From the NCBI GenBank assembly GCA_004298015.1, contig SCSE01000090.1, positions 1 to 64,000 on the forward strand: a stretch of 64,000 bases of DNA, written 5' to 3'. Position numbers and translations under genes: made by a program. Shown piece by piece: positions 8,705 to 18,786 of this stretch. The notes under the pieces are model-generated. The model did no database searches. It was not told the origin of the DNA and saw nothing but the letters and a program-made list of their open reading frames with translations. Within the stretch, counting starts at the first letter, position 1. Every line of letters begins with the position of its first letter. This DNA comes from Rhodanobacter sp. Lineage in GTDB: Bacteria; Pseudomonadota; Gammaproteobacteria; Xanthomonadales; Rhodanobacteraceae.

Positions 8705-10350
8705 CGCGAACGCGGCCAACCGATGGCGAAGGACAGCAGTCCGGCAGCAGCGACGAGCGCCGCGGGCCAGAAACCGTATTCTGGCGCGAGTGAAGTGAGC
8801 AGCGCAGCGCCGATCAGCAGTGCACCACCTAGCAGGCCGCTGGCGAGCAGGCGTTGCTGCCGTCGTGCCTCGTCGTGCATCAGCCCAAGCAGCTTCGGAT
8901 CGCTGCGTTCGCGCTGTTCGCCGCGAGCAACCTGGCGCAAGGCGTCTCGTACCAGTTCGGGAAACTGCGGCGCACTGTGCAGCCATTCGGGAACCCGTTT
9001 ACGCATCTCGCGCAAGGTGCGGCGTGGACTGTAGCGCTCGCGCAGGATGCGCTTCAGTACCGGGTGCGCAACCGCCCAGATGTCGATATCGGGATCGAGC
9101 ATGCGGCCGACCCCCTCGATGTTCAGCAGGGTCTTTTGCAGCAGGATCAGCTGCGGCTGCAGGGTCAGCTCGAAGCGGCGTGCGGTCTGGAACAGCTTGA
9201 CCACCAGTTCGGCCAGCGAAATCTGCGACAGCGGTCGGGTGAAGTACGGCTCGCAGACGGTGCGCACGGCAGCCTCGAGTTCATCCAGTCGTACCTCGGC
9301 GGGCATCCAGCCGGCGGCGACGTGCAGCTGCGCAATACGCGCATAGTCGCGCTCGAACAGCGCGATGAAGTTTTGCGCCAGCCAATACTGGTCGGCCTCC
9401 GGCAGCGAGCCCATGATGCCGAAATCCAGCGCGATGAAGCGCGGCTCGGTGAGCCGCGTCGGATCGACCCAGATGTTGCCCGGGTGGGCATCGGCGTGGA
9501 AGAAGTTGTCGCGAAACACCTGCTCGTAGAACACTCGCACGCCCTTCGCGGCAAGCGCCTTGCGATCGATACCGGCCGCGTCGATCGCGGCAATATCGTC
9601 CGAACTCACCCCATGCACGCGCTCCAGTGTCAGCACCCGGGCCGAGGTCAGCTCCCAGTGTATGGCGGGCACGTAAAGATCCACGCCGCTGTCAAAATTG
9701 CGCTTGAGCAGGCTGGCGCTGGCGCCTTCGCGTTGCAGGTCGAGTTCGTTCTCCAGCATCTTCTCGACTTCGGCCACCACGTCAAGTGGGCGAATCTTGT
9801 CCGCGTGCGGATGCCAGCGCTGCGCGAGCTCACCGAGTGAACGCAGCAGCTTCACGTCGCGGGCAATCCTGGCGTCGATGCCGGGACGCAACACCTTGAC
9901 CACCACCTCGCGACCGTCGTGCAGGGTGGCGGCATGCACCTGGGCAATCGACGCCGATGCCAGCGGTGTCGTGTCGAAGTACGCGTAGAGTTGATCGATG
10001 GAAGCCTTGAGTTCGACTTCGACAATCGCGCGTGCCTCGGATCCGGCGAACGGCGCGACCTGATCCTGCAGCAGCGACAGTTCATCGGCGATGTCCGCCG
10101 GGACCAGGTCGCGCCGGGTCGAGAGCACCTGGCCGGCCTTGACGAAGATCGGCCCCAGCTCGGTCAGCGCCAACCGCAGGCGCTCGCCGCGCGGCAACGT
10201 GGCGATGTCGGCACGGGGGCGTGACAATAACGGACGCAACAGCTTCAGCGGGCGGAACAGGTGGGCCGCATCGACCAGTTCATCGAGCTGGTAGGCCAGC
10301 AGCACGGAGGCTACCCGCAGCAGCCTCGGCACGACGCGCAACGGCGTCAT
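8701..10350 (-). CDS. ubiB: Ubiquinone biosynthesis atypical kinase UbiB
   Basis: 549 residues, the usual UbiB/ADCK length. The KxGQ motif characteristic of the family is at residues 71-74 (KAGQ), and a kinase-like core with a DAHPGN metal loop follows. The C-terminus has two transmembrane helices. UbiB is an ATPase/kinase-like protein needed for aerobic coenzyme Q synthesis, probably by extracting lipid precursors from the membrane. The gene overlaps ubiJ upstream and truC downstream by four bases each. Confidence 0.96.
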   Translation of the reverse strand: MTPLRVVPRLLRVASVLLAYQLDELVDAAHLFRPLKLLRPLLSRPRADIATLPRGERLRLALTELGPIFVKAGQVLSTRRDLVPADIADELSLLQDQVAPFAGSEARAIVEVELKASIDQLYAYFDTTPLASASIAQVHAATLHDGREVVVKVLRPGIDARIARDVKLLRSLGELAQRWHPHADKIRPLDVVAEVEKMLENELDLQREGASASLLKRNFDSGVDLYVPAIHWELTSARVLTLERVHGVSSDDIAAIDAAGIDRKALAAKGVRVFYEQVFRDNFFHADAHPGNIWVDPTRLTEPRFIALDFGIMGSLPEADQYWLAQNFIALFERDYARIAQLHVAAGWMPAEVRLDELEAAVRTVCEPYFTRPLSQISLAELVVKLFQTARRFELTLQPQLILLQKTLLNIEGVGRMLDPDIDIWAVAHPVLKRILRERYSPRRTLREMRKRVPEWLHSAPQFPELVRDALRQVARGEQRERSDPKLLGLMHDEARRQQRLLASGLLGGALLIGAALLTSLAPEYGFWPAALVAAAGLLSFAIGWPRSR

Positions 10351-10994
10351 GTGGTGGGGTCCGACAAACCGGCGGCCAGGCGCCGGATACGCGACTCCAG
10401 GCGCTCGCTGCGTTCGCGCAGCACATCGACGCCGTCCAGAAAGCCTTCGGCTTCGCCGGGGGCGATCGCGAGACGGGCCTCGTCGCGCAACCAGTCGACG
10501 CCATCTTCGGCGAGGTGTGCGGCGCTTTCACGCGCGTAGCCAAGTCCCTTGCGAATCGCCCTGGCCAGCGGTACGCCGAGGACGTCGCCAAAGGTCCGGC
10601 AGAACGCTTCCTCGAAATCCGGCGTGAACTTGCTGGCGAGTTTTTCCAGTCGGCGGGCGAGCTCGGCATCACCGGCAATCTCCACCTTGCCGGGGGCGAT
10701 ACCGTCTTCGTCGCGACGGAACATCATGGCCAGCAGGCTGCCGGGGGTGGCGGCGACGCGCAGTTGATCGTCTTGCTGCGGCGGTCCGACTTTCAGTCGG
10801 GCGCCCTCGACGGTCACCGCCAGCGCCAACTCCACGCCACGCAGGTGCAACTGGACGCTGCGCCCGTTCAACGCGGCGAGCTTGTGCTGCGTTTCCGCGT
10901 CGAGCGACAGCGTGTGATTCAGGGCGGTTTCCAGCGCGCGGCCGGCAAGCTGGCGCAAAGGCTGGGGCAACCGGGCATTCGGGGTGCTAGTCAT
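10347..10994 (-). CDS. ubiJ: Ubiquinone biosynthesis accessory factor UbiJ (SCP2 domain)
   Basis: 215 residues. The N-terminal half (about 15-115) fits a sterol-carrier (SCP2) lipid-binding fold. The C-terminal half is charged and coiled-coil, as in UbiJ. UbiJ binds the hydrophobic ubiquinone intermediates and organises the Ubi complex with UbiK. I chose the ATG at 10994 because upstream frame sequence overlaps trmL and is not family-like. It is coupled to ubiB by an ATGA overlap, which strengthens the assignment. Confidence 0.88.
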   Translation of the reverse strand: MTSTPNARLPQPLRQLAGRALETALNHTLSLDAETQHKLAALNGRSVQLHLRGVELALAVTVEGARLKVGPPQQDDQLRVAATPGSLLAMMFRRDEDGIAPGKVEIAGDAELARRLEKLASKFTPDFEEAFCRTFGDVLGVPLARAIRKGLGYARESAAHLAEDGVDWLRDEARLAIAPGEAEGFLDGVDVLRERSERLESRIRRLAAGLSDPTT

Positions 10995-11046
10995 CCGCCG
11001 ATTGTAGCTCGCGTCTCCGTTTCTGCAGGAACACCCGTCGGCGCCG

Positions 11047-11514
11047 TCACTTCCCGGCCCCGTTGAAACCGAGCTGCCGCCATGCCTCATAGACGGCGAC
11101 GGCGACGGTGTTGGACAGATTAAGGCTGCGGCTGTCCGGGAACATCGGCAGCCGCAGCCGCTGCACGGCGGGAATCGAATCCAGCACGTCGCCCGGCAGG
11201 CCGGCGGTTTCGCAGCCGAACAGCAGGGCGTCACCATCGGCAAAACGCGCCTCGACATGGGCTATCCGTGCCCGCGTGGTGAACGCGAACACGCGCGGCG
11301 AGCCGATCGCGTCGAGGCAGCTCGCCAGGTCGTCATGCACGGTAAGGCGGGTGTATTCGTGGTAATCCAGCCCGGCCCGGCGCAGCCGCGCATCGTCCAG
11401 CTCGAAGCCCAGCGGGCGGATCAGGTGCAGCGCCGCGCCGGTATTCGCGCACAGGCGAATCACGTTGCCGGTGTTCGGCGGAATCTCGGGACGGAACAGG
11501 ATGACATGGAGCAT
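11047..11514 (-). CDS. trmL: tRNA (cytidine(34)-2'-O)-methyltransferase TrmL
   Basis: 155 residues, full length for this small SPOUT methyltransferase. The conserved start [17 protein letters not shown], a central FGCETAGLP and the C-terminal [16 protein letters not shown] form the trefoil-knot SAM site. It 2'-O-methylates the wobble base of two tRNA-Leu species. It is the first gene of the trmL-ubiJ-ubiB-truC row; the gap to ubiJ is 52 bp. Confidence 0.95.
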   Translation of the reverse strand: MLHVILFRPEIPPNTGNVIRLCANTGAALHLIRPLGFELDDARLRRAGLDYHEYTRLTVHDDLASCLDAIGSPRVFAFTTRARIAHVEARFADGDALLFGCETAGLPGDVLDSIPAVQRLRLPMFPDSRSLNLSNTVAVAVYEAWRQLGFNGAGK

Positions 11515-11574
11515 CCGTGGATTATCGCTGGTCAGCGGCCAACGTGGGTCGATGCCGCTGGCCAGCGTGCTCGT

Positions 11575-11778
11575 TCAACCATCGACGCGTGGGCAGACCA
11601 CGCCGTCGGGCGGCAGGGCGCAACGGTTCGGTGCACTCTGCAGCGCGGCGGTGATGCGACTGCCCGCCGTCAGCTGCACATTGCTCGGGGTGGTGGTCAG
11701 CATTGCGCCCAGCACCAGACCGCAGACGGTGACACAGGCGAAAAACAGGCCACGCAACATCATTGCTTCGAATTTCAT
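11575..11778 (-). CDS. Small membrane-anchored or exported hypothetical protein
   Basis: 67 residues from the ATG at 11778, which has GGAG nine bases upstream. Residues ~8-25 form one hydrophobic helix (signal or anchor). The remainder is polar, with two cysteines near the C-terminus (NRCALPPDGVVCPR) that could form a disulfide outside the cytoplasm. I do not recognise a family. An AT-rich stretch at 11850-11880 could supply its promoter. Confidence 0.5.
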   Translation of the reverse strand: MKFEAMMLRGLFFACVTVCGLVLGAMLTTTPSNVQLTAGSRITAALQSAPNRCALPPDGVVCPRVDG

Positions 11779-12049
11779 GATCAAGTCTCCAGCACAGGTT
11801 TGAATTTCCATTGCTGGGTCTTCAGCAAGCGCCGTGCCAGCCAGCGATATGCTTTTAATTAATTGATTATGCGGACATTATTTGGCGGTACTCATGAGGG
11901 CCATAGCGTCCGCGGACAGTCCCGTGCGGCTGAGCGGACAGCCGGACAGCGGCCCGCCCGCCCCGGCCCAGGCGCCATCGCAAGAAGTTGCGGTACCCGC
12001 GCCGCACCGGTAGCCTGCTGCGTCTCATCCGTGTAACAGGAGGTTCACC

Positions 12050-14923
12050 GTGACCAGAAAACCACTTGCCCTGCTCATCGCCGGTCTGCTGACCCTTGCC
12101 GGCGGCATGCCCCTGGCGCTGGCCGGCACCGAAGCGGCGGCGGCCGGCGCTGGCGCGACGCAGCAGATCCCCGAGCTCGCCTATACCCGGTTCACCCTGC
12201 CGAACGGACTCACCGTGGTGGTGCACGAGGACCACAAGGCACCGGTGGTAGCGGTCAGCGTGTGGTACCACGTCGGCTCCTCGTACGAGCCCATGGGCAA
12301 GACCGGTTTTGCGCATCTGTTCGAGCATCTGATGTTCCAGGGTTCGGAAAACCACCAGGACGAATACTTCAAGCCGTTCGAACTGGCCGGCTCCACCGAC
12401 CAGAACGGCACCACCTGGCTGGACCGCACCAATTACTTCGAGACCGTTCCGACCACGGCGCTGGACATGGCGTTGTGGATGGAGTCCGACCGCATGGGCC
12501 ACCTGCTCGGTGCGATCGGCCAGCCGCAGCTCGAGGAGCAGCGCGGCGTGGTGCAGAACGAAAAGCGCCAGGGCGAAAACCAGCCCTATGGGCGTGCCGA
12601 CGAGCTGATCCAGGCCGAGTCGTTTCCGGCCAACCACCCGTACCACCACGACACCATTGGCTCGATGAAGGATCTCGACGCCGCCTCGCTGGCCGACGTC
12701 AAGCAGTGGTTCCGCGACTATTACGGCGCGGCCAACACCGTGGTGGTGCTGTCCGGCGACATCACCCTGGCGGCAGCGAAGGCGAAAATGATCAGATACT
12801 TCGGCGACATCGCCGCCGGTCCGCGCGTGCCCCGGCCGCAGCCGTGGGTGGCGCCGCGCGAGACTTCGACCAGTGGCACGATGACTGACAACGTGGCGCA
12901 GACCCGCATCTATCGCGAGTGGAACGTGCCCGGCCGCGGCACCCGCGACGACAACCTGCTGGAGCTGGCCGCCGCCGTGCTCGGCGGCAGCAAGACCTCG
13001 CGGCTGTACCAGCGCCTTGTCTACCAGGACAAGCTGGCCGACAACGTCTCGGTCGACCTGCAGCAGCACGTGCTGGCGAGCATGTTCCAGCTGCGGGTGG
13101 ACGTGAAGAAAGGCGTGGATCCGAAAAAAGTCGATGCCGCGATCGCCGATGAGTGGCGGAAATTTCTCAAGAACGGCCCCACTGCCGACGAGCTCGCCCG
13201 CGTCAAGACCGAGATCCGCGCCTCCTTCGTGCGTGGCCTGGAAAAGGTCAACACCCAGGCCCTGATCCTGGCCCAGGGCCAGCTGTATCAGGGTGACCCA
13301 GCCGCCTACCTGAAAGATTTCAACCAGCTGATGGCGGCCACCCCGGCCGGTGTCACCGCGGTCAGCAGACAGTGGATCGCCAAGGGCGATTACACCCTGA
13401 CCGTGACCCCGGGCAAGGTCGACGATACCGACACCGCCAGCGTGCCCGGTCGCGCCGCCGCCCCCGGTGCGCCGGCCCCGGTACTGTCGCCCAAGGGCGA
13501 CTACAAGACCGTGGCCAGCGAGGTCGAGCGCAGCAAAGGCGTGCCCCTGGTCAGCCGCTTTCCGGACCTGAGATTCCCGACCCTGCAGCGCGGCAAGCTG
13601 GCCAATGGCGTCGAAGTGGTGCTGGCCGAGCGTCACAGCGTGCCGGCGGTACAGCTCCAGTTGCTGTTCGATGCCGGCTATGCGGCCGACCAGGGTCGCA
13701 AGCTCGGTACCTCCAGCTTCACCATGTCGATGCTGGATGAGGGCAGCAAGGACCTGGACTCGGTCGAAATCGCCAAGCGCAAGCAGCGTCTGGGGGCACT
13801 GATCGCCACCGGTTGTGGTCTGGATTACTGCAACGCCACGCTCAACGCACTGGACGATCAGCTCAAGCCCTCACTCGATTTGTTCGCCGACATCGTGCGC
13901 AACCCGGCCTTCCGTGCTGCCGACGTCAGCCGCCTGCGGGGCCAGTGGCTGGCGCGCATCGCACAGGAAAAGAGCCGGCCTATCGGCATCGCGCTGCGCA
14001 CCCTGCCACCGCTGCTCTATGGCAAGGGTCACGCGTATGCGATCCCGTTTACCGGTTCCGGCACCGAGGCCTCGATCAAGGCGCTGAATGAAGCCGACAT
14101 GCGCCGTTTCATGACCGACTACATCCGTCCGGACAACCTGAAAATCCTGGTGGCCGGCGACACCACCATGAGCAAGATCATCCTGCAGCTGAATGCGGTA
14201 TTCGGTGACTGGAAGGCACCGTCCAGCCCGCTGCCGAAGAAGGACATCGGCAAGGTGGCGCCGCCGGAGCAGGTGCGCGTGTATCTGGTCGATCGCCCCG
14301 GTGCGCAGCAGAGCCTGATCCTGGCCGGCAGCCTGGCCCCGTCCACCGAGGCGGCCAACAATCTGCAGATCCAGACCATGAACGGCGCCTTCGGCGGCAC
14401 CTTTACCTCACGCCTGAACATGAATCTGCGTGAGGACAAGCACTGGGCGTATGGCGCCTTCAGCTTCCTGCAGAACGCCGTGGGGCAACGCCCGTTCATG
14501 CTCTACGCGCCGGTGCAGACCGACAAGACCTCGCAGTCGATCGCGGAAATGCTGAAGGAGGCCCGTAGCGTGATCGGCGACAAGCCGCTCACCGCGGCGG
14601 AAATCAGCAAGGTCAAGGCTGGTGACGTACGCAGCATGCCCGGTCAGTACCAGACCACCTCGGCGGTGATGGGCGCGCTGCAGGGCATTGCCCTGTACCA
14701 GCGCCCGGACGACTACGTGCAGACCCTGAAGTCGCGGATTGACGCGCAAAGCGACGCGGCGGTCGAGGCGGCTACCCGGGAGGTCATTCATCCGGAACAG
14801 CTGACCTGGGTGATCGTCGGCGATCTGCACAAGATCGAGGCGCCAATCCGTGCCCTGCAGCTCGGTCCGGTGCAGGTGCTCGATGCCAAAGGCAAGCCGC
14901 AGGCGAAACCGGTATCCAGCTGA
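12050..14923 (+). CDS. Secreted M16 family zinc metalloprotease (tandem-domain)
   Basis: 957 residues. It starts at a GTG with a perfect AGGAGG (12038-12043) six bases upstream. A signal peptide (residues 1-26) directs it to the periplasm. The first M16 half has the inverted zinc motif HLFEH at 89-93 and the distal zinc ligand Glu at 171 (VVQNEKRQ). The second half keeps the fold, but GTSSFTMSMLDEGS replaces the zinc motif, so it is a non-catalytic partner. M16 proteases form a closed clam shell that degrades small peptides. No protease partner gene is adjacent; active and inactive halves are fused in one chain. Confidence 0.94.
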   Translation: MTRKPLALLIAGLLTLAGGMPLALAGTEAAAAGAGATQQIPELAYTRFTLPNGLTVVVHEDHKAPVVAVSVWYHVGSSYEPMGKTGFAHLFEHLMFQGSENHQDEYFKPFELAGSTDQNGTTWLDRTNYFETVPTTALDMALWMESDRMGHLLGAIGQPQLEEQRGVVQNEKRQGENQPYGRADELIQAESFPANHPYHHDTIGSMKDLDAASLADVKQWFRDYYGAANTVVVLSGDITLAAAKAKMIRYFGDIAAGPRVPRPQPWVAPRETSTSGTMTDNVAQTRIYREWNVPGRGTRDDNLLELAAAVLGGSKTSRLYQRLVYQDKLADNVSVDLQQHVLASMFQLRVDVKKGVDPKKVDAAIADEWRKFLKNGPTADELARVKTEIRASFVRGLEKVNTQALILAQGQLYQGDPAAYLKDFNQLMAATPAGVTAVSRQWIAKGDYTLTVTPGKVDDTDTASVPGRAAAPGAPAPVLSPKGDYKTVASEVERSKGVPLVSRFPDLRFPTLQRGKLANGVEVVLAERHSVPAVQLQLLFDAGYAADQGRKLGTSSFTMSMLDEGSKDLDSVEIAKRKQRLGALIATGCGLDYCNATLNALDDQLKPSLDLFADIVRNPAFRAADVSRLRGQWLARIAQEKSRPIGIALRTLPPLLYGKGHAYAIPFTGSGTEASIKALNEADMRRFMTDYIRPDNLKILVAGDTTMSKIILQLNAVFGDWKAPSSPLPKKDIGKVAPPEQVRVYLVDRPGAQQSLILAGSLAPSTEAANNLQIQTMNGAFGGTFTSRLNMNLREDKHWAYGAFSFLQNAVGQRPFMLYAPVQTDKTSQSIAEMLKEARSVIGDKPLTAAEISKVKAGDVRSMPGQYQTTSAVMGALQGIALYQRPDDYVQTLKSRIDAQSDAAVEAATREVIHPEQLTWVIVGDLHKIEAPIRALQLGPVQVLDAKGKPQAKPVSS

Positions 14924-15130
14924 CCCGGATACCGGGATGTGTGCGGTGCCGCCTCGGAGTGGTGAAAATATCGAACGCCGTAGCGAGTATCTGACGGCGA
15001 TCGCCGATAGCGGGCGGTATCTTATAGGCCTCCTGGGCCGCACATTTCGGGTTTGTTGAGGATTCCCGTGCACGCTCGCGCTACGATGGCGGGGTCAAGA
15101 GCCTTCACCTCGCCCTCGCGGAGCTGCCCC

Positions 15131-15544
15131 ATGCGCAAGACCCTGTTGTTGCTCGTTCCCGTTGCGTTGCTGGCCGGTTGCAGCTGGGGGATCAAGCTCG
15201 ACCCGGCTGGCGAGGTCGTGCGGACGGCCTGGAACGGCGATGTTTCCGGTTGTCGCGACCTCGGCAAGATCACCGTGTCGGTGATGGACCGGGTCGGCCC
15301 GGTCGATCGCAACAACATCACCGTGGCCGACGAGCTGCAGGTGATGGCACGCAACGAGGCTGGCACCATGCATGCCGACACCATCAAGCCTCTGGGCGAT
15401 CCGCAGGGCGGGTCGCAATCGTGGGGCGCCTATCAGTGTGGTGCCGCGTCCGGCAAGCCGGCCCCGGCTGTGCCGACGGCGGCGCCTGCCCCAGCGGCTT
15501 CCGCTGCCACGCGGACCTTTCCGCTGCATCAGGGCGGCGGCTGA
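15131..15544 (+). CDS. DUF4156-like outer-membrane lipoprotein
   Basis: 137 residues from the ATG at 15131, with GGAG seven bases upstream. The signal peptide ends in a clear lipobox LLAGC with the lipidated Cys at 17. The middle (residues ~20-100) resembles DUF4156 lipoproteins. The C-terminal third is Pro/Ala-rich and probably disordered. Function unknown. It converges on a DUF2127 gene. Confidence 0.75.
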   Translation: MRKTLLLLVPVALLAGCSWGIKLDPAGEVVRTAWNGDVSGCRDLGKITVSVMDRVGPVDRNNITVADELQVMARNEAGTMHADTIKPLGDPQGGSQSWGAYQCGAASGKPAPAVPTAAPAPAASAATRTFPLHQGGG

Positions 15545-15611
15545 CGGCGGCCATCGGCCTGTTGCCGACATGCCTCCTGTGAGGCCTGTTCGGGCCGTGC
15601 TGACTTGATGC

Positions 15612-16100
15612 TCAAGGCCCGTGGCGAGTGCCCTGAAGGCGGCGATACTCCAGCCAGGTGAGCACCACCACGGCCACGTCCAGCACGGAAAGGGCGAGCA
15701 GCCAGATCGAGTGCGTGTTGGCGTAACGGTAGAGTTGGTAGAGTACAAACAGGCCGAAGGCGCCCATCGCCAGTGGATACGCCCAGCGCCGTTTCTGCAG
15801 CAGGGCCAGTACCAGGCCCACCTTCACCACACCGTGCCACAGCAGGAAGATCGCGGCGAAAAGTTTGGTGTTGCTGGAAAGATGGTGTACCGAGTGAATC
15901 AGCAGGTTGGCCACCAGGTCATGGGGGTCTTCGCTGATTTCGTGTTGCGTCAGCGCTCTGACCACGCCGCTGATCTGGGCTGGATGGACGAAAAGCAGCA
16001 GCACGCCGCCGGCTATCTCCAGCAGGCCATCGAGCCCCTTGGCGATCACGCTGATATCGAACAGCGTATGGATCGTACGGTTTTTGTCACCAAGACGCAT
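15612..16100 (-). CDS. DUF2127 family membrane protein
   Basis: 162 residues from the ATG at 16100; the longer frame upstream is not membrane-like. It has about four transmembrane helices, with the ISVIAKGLDGLLEIAGG start and the WHGVVKVGL segment typical of DUF2127. No function is established for the family. It is transcribed alone, convergent to the lipoprotein gene and divergent from pssA. Confidence 0.8.
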   Translation of the reverse strand: MRLGDKNRTIHTLFDISVIAKGLDGLLEIAGGVLLLFVHPAQISGVVRALTQHEISEDPHDLVANLLIHSVHHLSSNTKLFAAIFLLWHGVVKVGLVLALLQKRRWAYPLAMGAFGLFVLYQLYRYANTHSIWLLALSVLDVAVVVLTWLEYRRLQGTRHGP

Positions 16101-16354
16101 GCGCGGTTCCGTGGCTTGTGGGGGTGTGAGGGGACGCAAGTCGTTGCGGCACAACGGACGCCGAGGCGTTTTCCGAGCCGACTGCATACTCGGCTGACGC
16201 CCGTGCAAAGGCTGATTCTTGCAGGTCGACAGCGTACACACTGTCAACGCCGCAGCGTGCTTCTGCGCTGCGTGGTTCGAGGTGGTCAGGTGGTTGTCGC
16301 ACTTTGATCGGCCGGTCTGCGATGATCGGCACTGCGATGGAACCGATCCTGCCC

Positions 16355-17755
16355 ATGAACAAGTTGACCAGCACGCCAGCCCGACTGGCGCGACGCATGC
16401 TCTCGCCGTTGCGCACGCCGAACTCGCGGCAGTGGCTTGACGCTCTGCCGGCGTTTGCCGTGCCGGCGGACGCGATCGAGGTGCTGCCCGATCCCGCGGC
16501 GTTTCGGCGGGTCTTGCTGCAGGCCATCGGGCTGGCGCGACGGCGTATCGTGATGACGGCGTTGTATCTGCAGGACGATGCCGCCGGACGCGAGCTGCTC
16601 GATGCGCTGTATGCCGTACAGTCGCGGCATCCCCGGCTGGAAATCTCGATCCTGGTGGACTGGCATCGCGCCCAGCGGGGATTGATCGGCAAGCAGACGT
16701 GCGCCGGCAATGCGGGGATGTACCGCGATTATGCCGCTCGTCTCGGGCCGGGAGTGGCGATCTATGGCGTGCCGGTACAGAACCGCGAATTGTTCGGCGT
16801 GTTGCACCTCAAGGGTTTCGTGATCGACGACGTCGTGCTGTACAGCGGCGCCAGTCTCAACGAGGTGTATCTGGCTACCCACGGACGCTATCGGCTTGAT
16901 CGTTATCATCTGCTGCGCCATCGGCGGCTGGCCGATGCCATGGCAGAGCTGGTACTCACGCAGCTCATTGACAGTGATGCCGTGTGTCGCCTGAATGTAG
17001 CGGACGTGCCGTTGACGCGAACACTGCAGCCGGCAATCCGCGTTTTACGGCAGAAGCTGCAAAACGTCGACTACGATGTTCCACGCGAGATACCCGGGCC
17101 GAACCAGGTGGCGGTGACGCCGTTGCTTGGTTTTGGCCGCAGCGACAACGCGCTGAATGAAGCGGTGCTGGCGTTGCTGCGCAGTACGCGTCGACAGGTG
17201 ATCGTGCTGACGCCGTATTTCAACCTGCCCCGGCCGGTACGCGTGGTACTGGGCCAGTTGCTGCGCCGCGGCTGCGAGATCCACATCATGGTGGGCGACA
17301 AGACCGCCAGCGATTTCTACATCCCGCCGGAGCAGCCGTTCCGTACCATCGGGCTGTTGCCCTACATGTACGAAAACAACCTGCGGCGCTTTGCCCAGGC
17401 CCATCGGCGGCATATGGCCAGCGGCCAGCTCAACCTCTACCTGTGGCGTGACGGTGACAACAGCTATCACCTGAAGGGCTTGTTGGTCGATGAGGACAGG
17501 GCCTTGCTGACCGGCAACAACTTGAACCCGCGTGCCTGGGCCCTGGACCTGGAAAACGGCCTGCTGCTGCGTGATCCCTCGGGGGCGCTGTGGCCGCGCC
17601 ATCGAGCGGAATGGGAAGCCTTGCAGCAGCATGCCACGCGCCTGGTCGACTACCATGCGCTGGAAAGTCCACGGCACTATCCGCCGGCGGTGCGCAAGCA
17701 ACTGGGACGGTTGAACCGAACGCGACTGGACCGTTTGCTCAATCGGTTGCTGTAA
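16355..17755 (+). CDS. pssA: CDP-diacylglycerol-serine O-phosphatidyltransferase (PLD-type)
   Basis: 466 residues from the ATG at 16355 (E. coli PssA has 451). The open frame extends upstream to a TTG, so the exact start is not certain. It makes phosphatidylserine from CDP-diacylglycerol and serine, the route to phosphatidylethanolamine. Both HKD motifs are intact: H151/K153/D158 (HLKGFVID) and H372/K374/D379 (HLKGLLVD). Long blocks match E. coli PssA (VDWHRAQRG, VLYSGASLNEVYL, TGNNLNPRAW). It is a peripheral membrane enzyme. A run of nine C follows its stop codon. Confidence 0.94.
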   Translation: MNKLTSTPARLARRMLSPLRTPNSRQWLDALPAFAVPADAIEVLPDPAAFRRVLLQAIGLARRRIVMTALYLQDDAAGRELLDALYAVQSRHPRLEISILVDWHRAQRGLIGKQTCAGNAGMYRDYAARLGPGVAIYGVPVQNRELFGVLHLKGFVIDDVVLYSGASLNEVYLATHGRYRLDRYHLLRHRRLADAMAELVLTQLIDSDAVCRLNVADVPLTRTLQPAIRVLRQKLQNVDYDVPREIPGPNQVAVTPLLGFGRSDNALNEAVLALLRSTRRQVIVLTPYFNLPRPVRVVLGQLLRRGCEIHIMVGDKTASDFYIPPEQPFRTIGLLPYMYENNLRRFAQAHRRHMASGQLNLYLWRDGDNSYHLKGLLVDEDRALLTGNNLNPRAWALDLENGLLLRDPSGALWPRHRAEWEALQQHATRLVDYHALESPRHYPPAVRKQLGRLNRTRLDRLLNRLL

Positions 17756-17797
17756 CCCCCCCCCGCCCGGCGGGTCTGCGCCCGCTCCCGCATGAAG

Positions 17798-17825
17798 CAG
17801 CCCAGGTGCTATCGCGCCTGGGCTG
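17798..17825. terminator. Hairpin between convergent pssA and GNAT genes
   Basis: Twelve-base arms with one mismatch (CAGCCCAGGTGC against GCGCCTGGGCTG) enclose a four-base loop. The hairpin overlaps the 3' end of the GNAT gene. No T-tract follows on either strand, so it may serve both genes weakly. Confidence 0.4.
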
Positions 17826-18432
17826 GTCGCGTCAGCCGCAGCGCCAGCCAGCGGTCCACGTCCGGCCATTCGCTGGCCAGCACGCTGTAGCACACGGTGT
17901 CGCGCAGGCTGCCATCGGGACGGCGCTTGTGCGCGCGCAGCACGCCATCGCGGTGGGCGCCGAGGCGTTCGATCGCACGCTGGGAATCGAGGTTGCGATG
18001 GTCGGTGTGGAATTCCACGGCGACGCATTGCACGGTTTCGAAGGCATGACGCAGCAGCAGGCGCTTGCAGGCCGTGTTCAGATGACTTTTCTGCCAGCGC
18101 TTTGCATACCAGGTATAGCCGATCGCCAGCCGCGGCAGCTCGGCGGCGAAATCGTAGTAGCGGGTGGTTCCGACGATGTCGCCACTCGCCGCTTCGCGCA
18201 CGGCGAACGGCAACATGGTGCCGTCATGTTGTCCTTGCAGCGCCTTTTCGACATAGGCAATCGCCTGGCCGGGGGCGGGTACGCCGGTGAACCACAGGTT
18301 CCACAATGCCCCGTCGGCTGCGGCGCGCTCCAACGCGGGTACGTGATCGAGGCGCAACGGTTCCAGCACGACATGCTCGTCCTGCAGGCGAGTCGGTGTG
18401 ATGGTAAGTTCCGGGCTGTTTGGCGCGGTCAT
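17809..18432 (-). CDS. GNAT family N-acetyltransferase (RimJ/RimL type)
   Basis: 207 residues. A RimL-like acetyltransferase fold is visible: the N-terminal LEPLRLDHVPALERA block, the central IGTTRYYDF-type strand, and a C-terminal part with LNTACKRLLLRHAFE and NLDSQRAIERLGA, which is the acetyl-CoA and substrate region of this group. The acceptor cannot be told; it could be a protein N-terminus or a small amine. It is followed 13 bp upstream in reading order by the ydcH-like gene on the same strand. Confidence 0.88.
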   Translation of the reverse strand: MTAPNSPELTITPTRLQDEHVVLEPLRLDHVPALERAAADGALWNLWFTGVPAPGQAIAYVEKALQGQHDGTMLPFAVREAASGDIVGTTRYYDFAAELPRLAIGYTWYAKRWQKSHLNTACKRLLLRHAFETVQCVAVEFHTDHRNLDSQRAIERLGAHRDGVLRAHKRRPDGSLRDTVCYSVLASEWPDVDRWLALRLTRPAQAR

Positions 18433-18445
18433 GGCGGCAGCGGGG

Positions 18446-18652
18446 TCATGCGTCCAGGTCGGGGATCAGCTTGCTTTCGAGCCGTGCGATATGGTCCTTC
18501 AGCAGCAGCTTGCGCTTCTTCAGCCGGGTCAGTTGCAGTTCGTCACGTCCGAGCGCCGCCGCCAGCTGCTCGATGGCGGCGTCGAGATCGCGATGCTCCA
18601 TGCGCAGTTCGGCCAGCAGATGGACGATTTCGGCGTGATCCTGAACCTGCAT
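18446..18652 (-). CDS. YdcH-like DUF465 small coiled-coil protein
   Basis: 68 residues, nearly all helical and charged, with the DUF465 pattern (a central LKKRKLLLKDHIARLE helix). The family is widespread in proteobacteria with no firm biochemical role. It sits just upstream of the GNAT gene on the same strand. Confidence 0.8.
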   Translation of the reverse strand: MQVQDHAEIVHLLAELRMEHRDLDAAIEQLAAALGRDELQLTRLKKRKLLLKDHIARLESKLIPDLDA

Positions 18653-18786
18653 GGCTAATGGCGACGGCTGTGGCGGCGACGAAGTTCCCTAGTCTAGCGC
18701 CGTTTGGTCGGGTCGCCATGCCTGAGGTCGGAGGCGAGGTGGGCAGCCGGCTACAATAGGCGCCCTCGGCACCCGATGGAGGGTTC

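Noticed and set aside
10995-11258. Longer UbiJ start reaching into trmL
   Set aside because: The extra part is trmL antisense-frame sequence with no SCP2 features.
17756-17764. Run of nine C just after pssA as a possible phase-variable tract
   Set aside because: It lies after the stop codon and does not enter a reading frame or an identifiable promoter, so slippage would have no clear effect.
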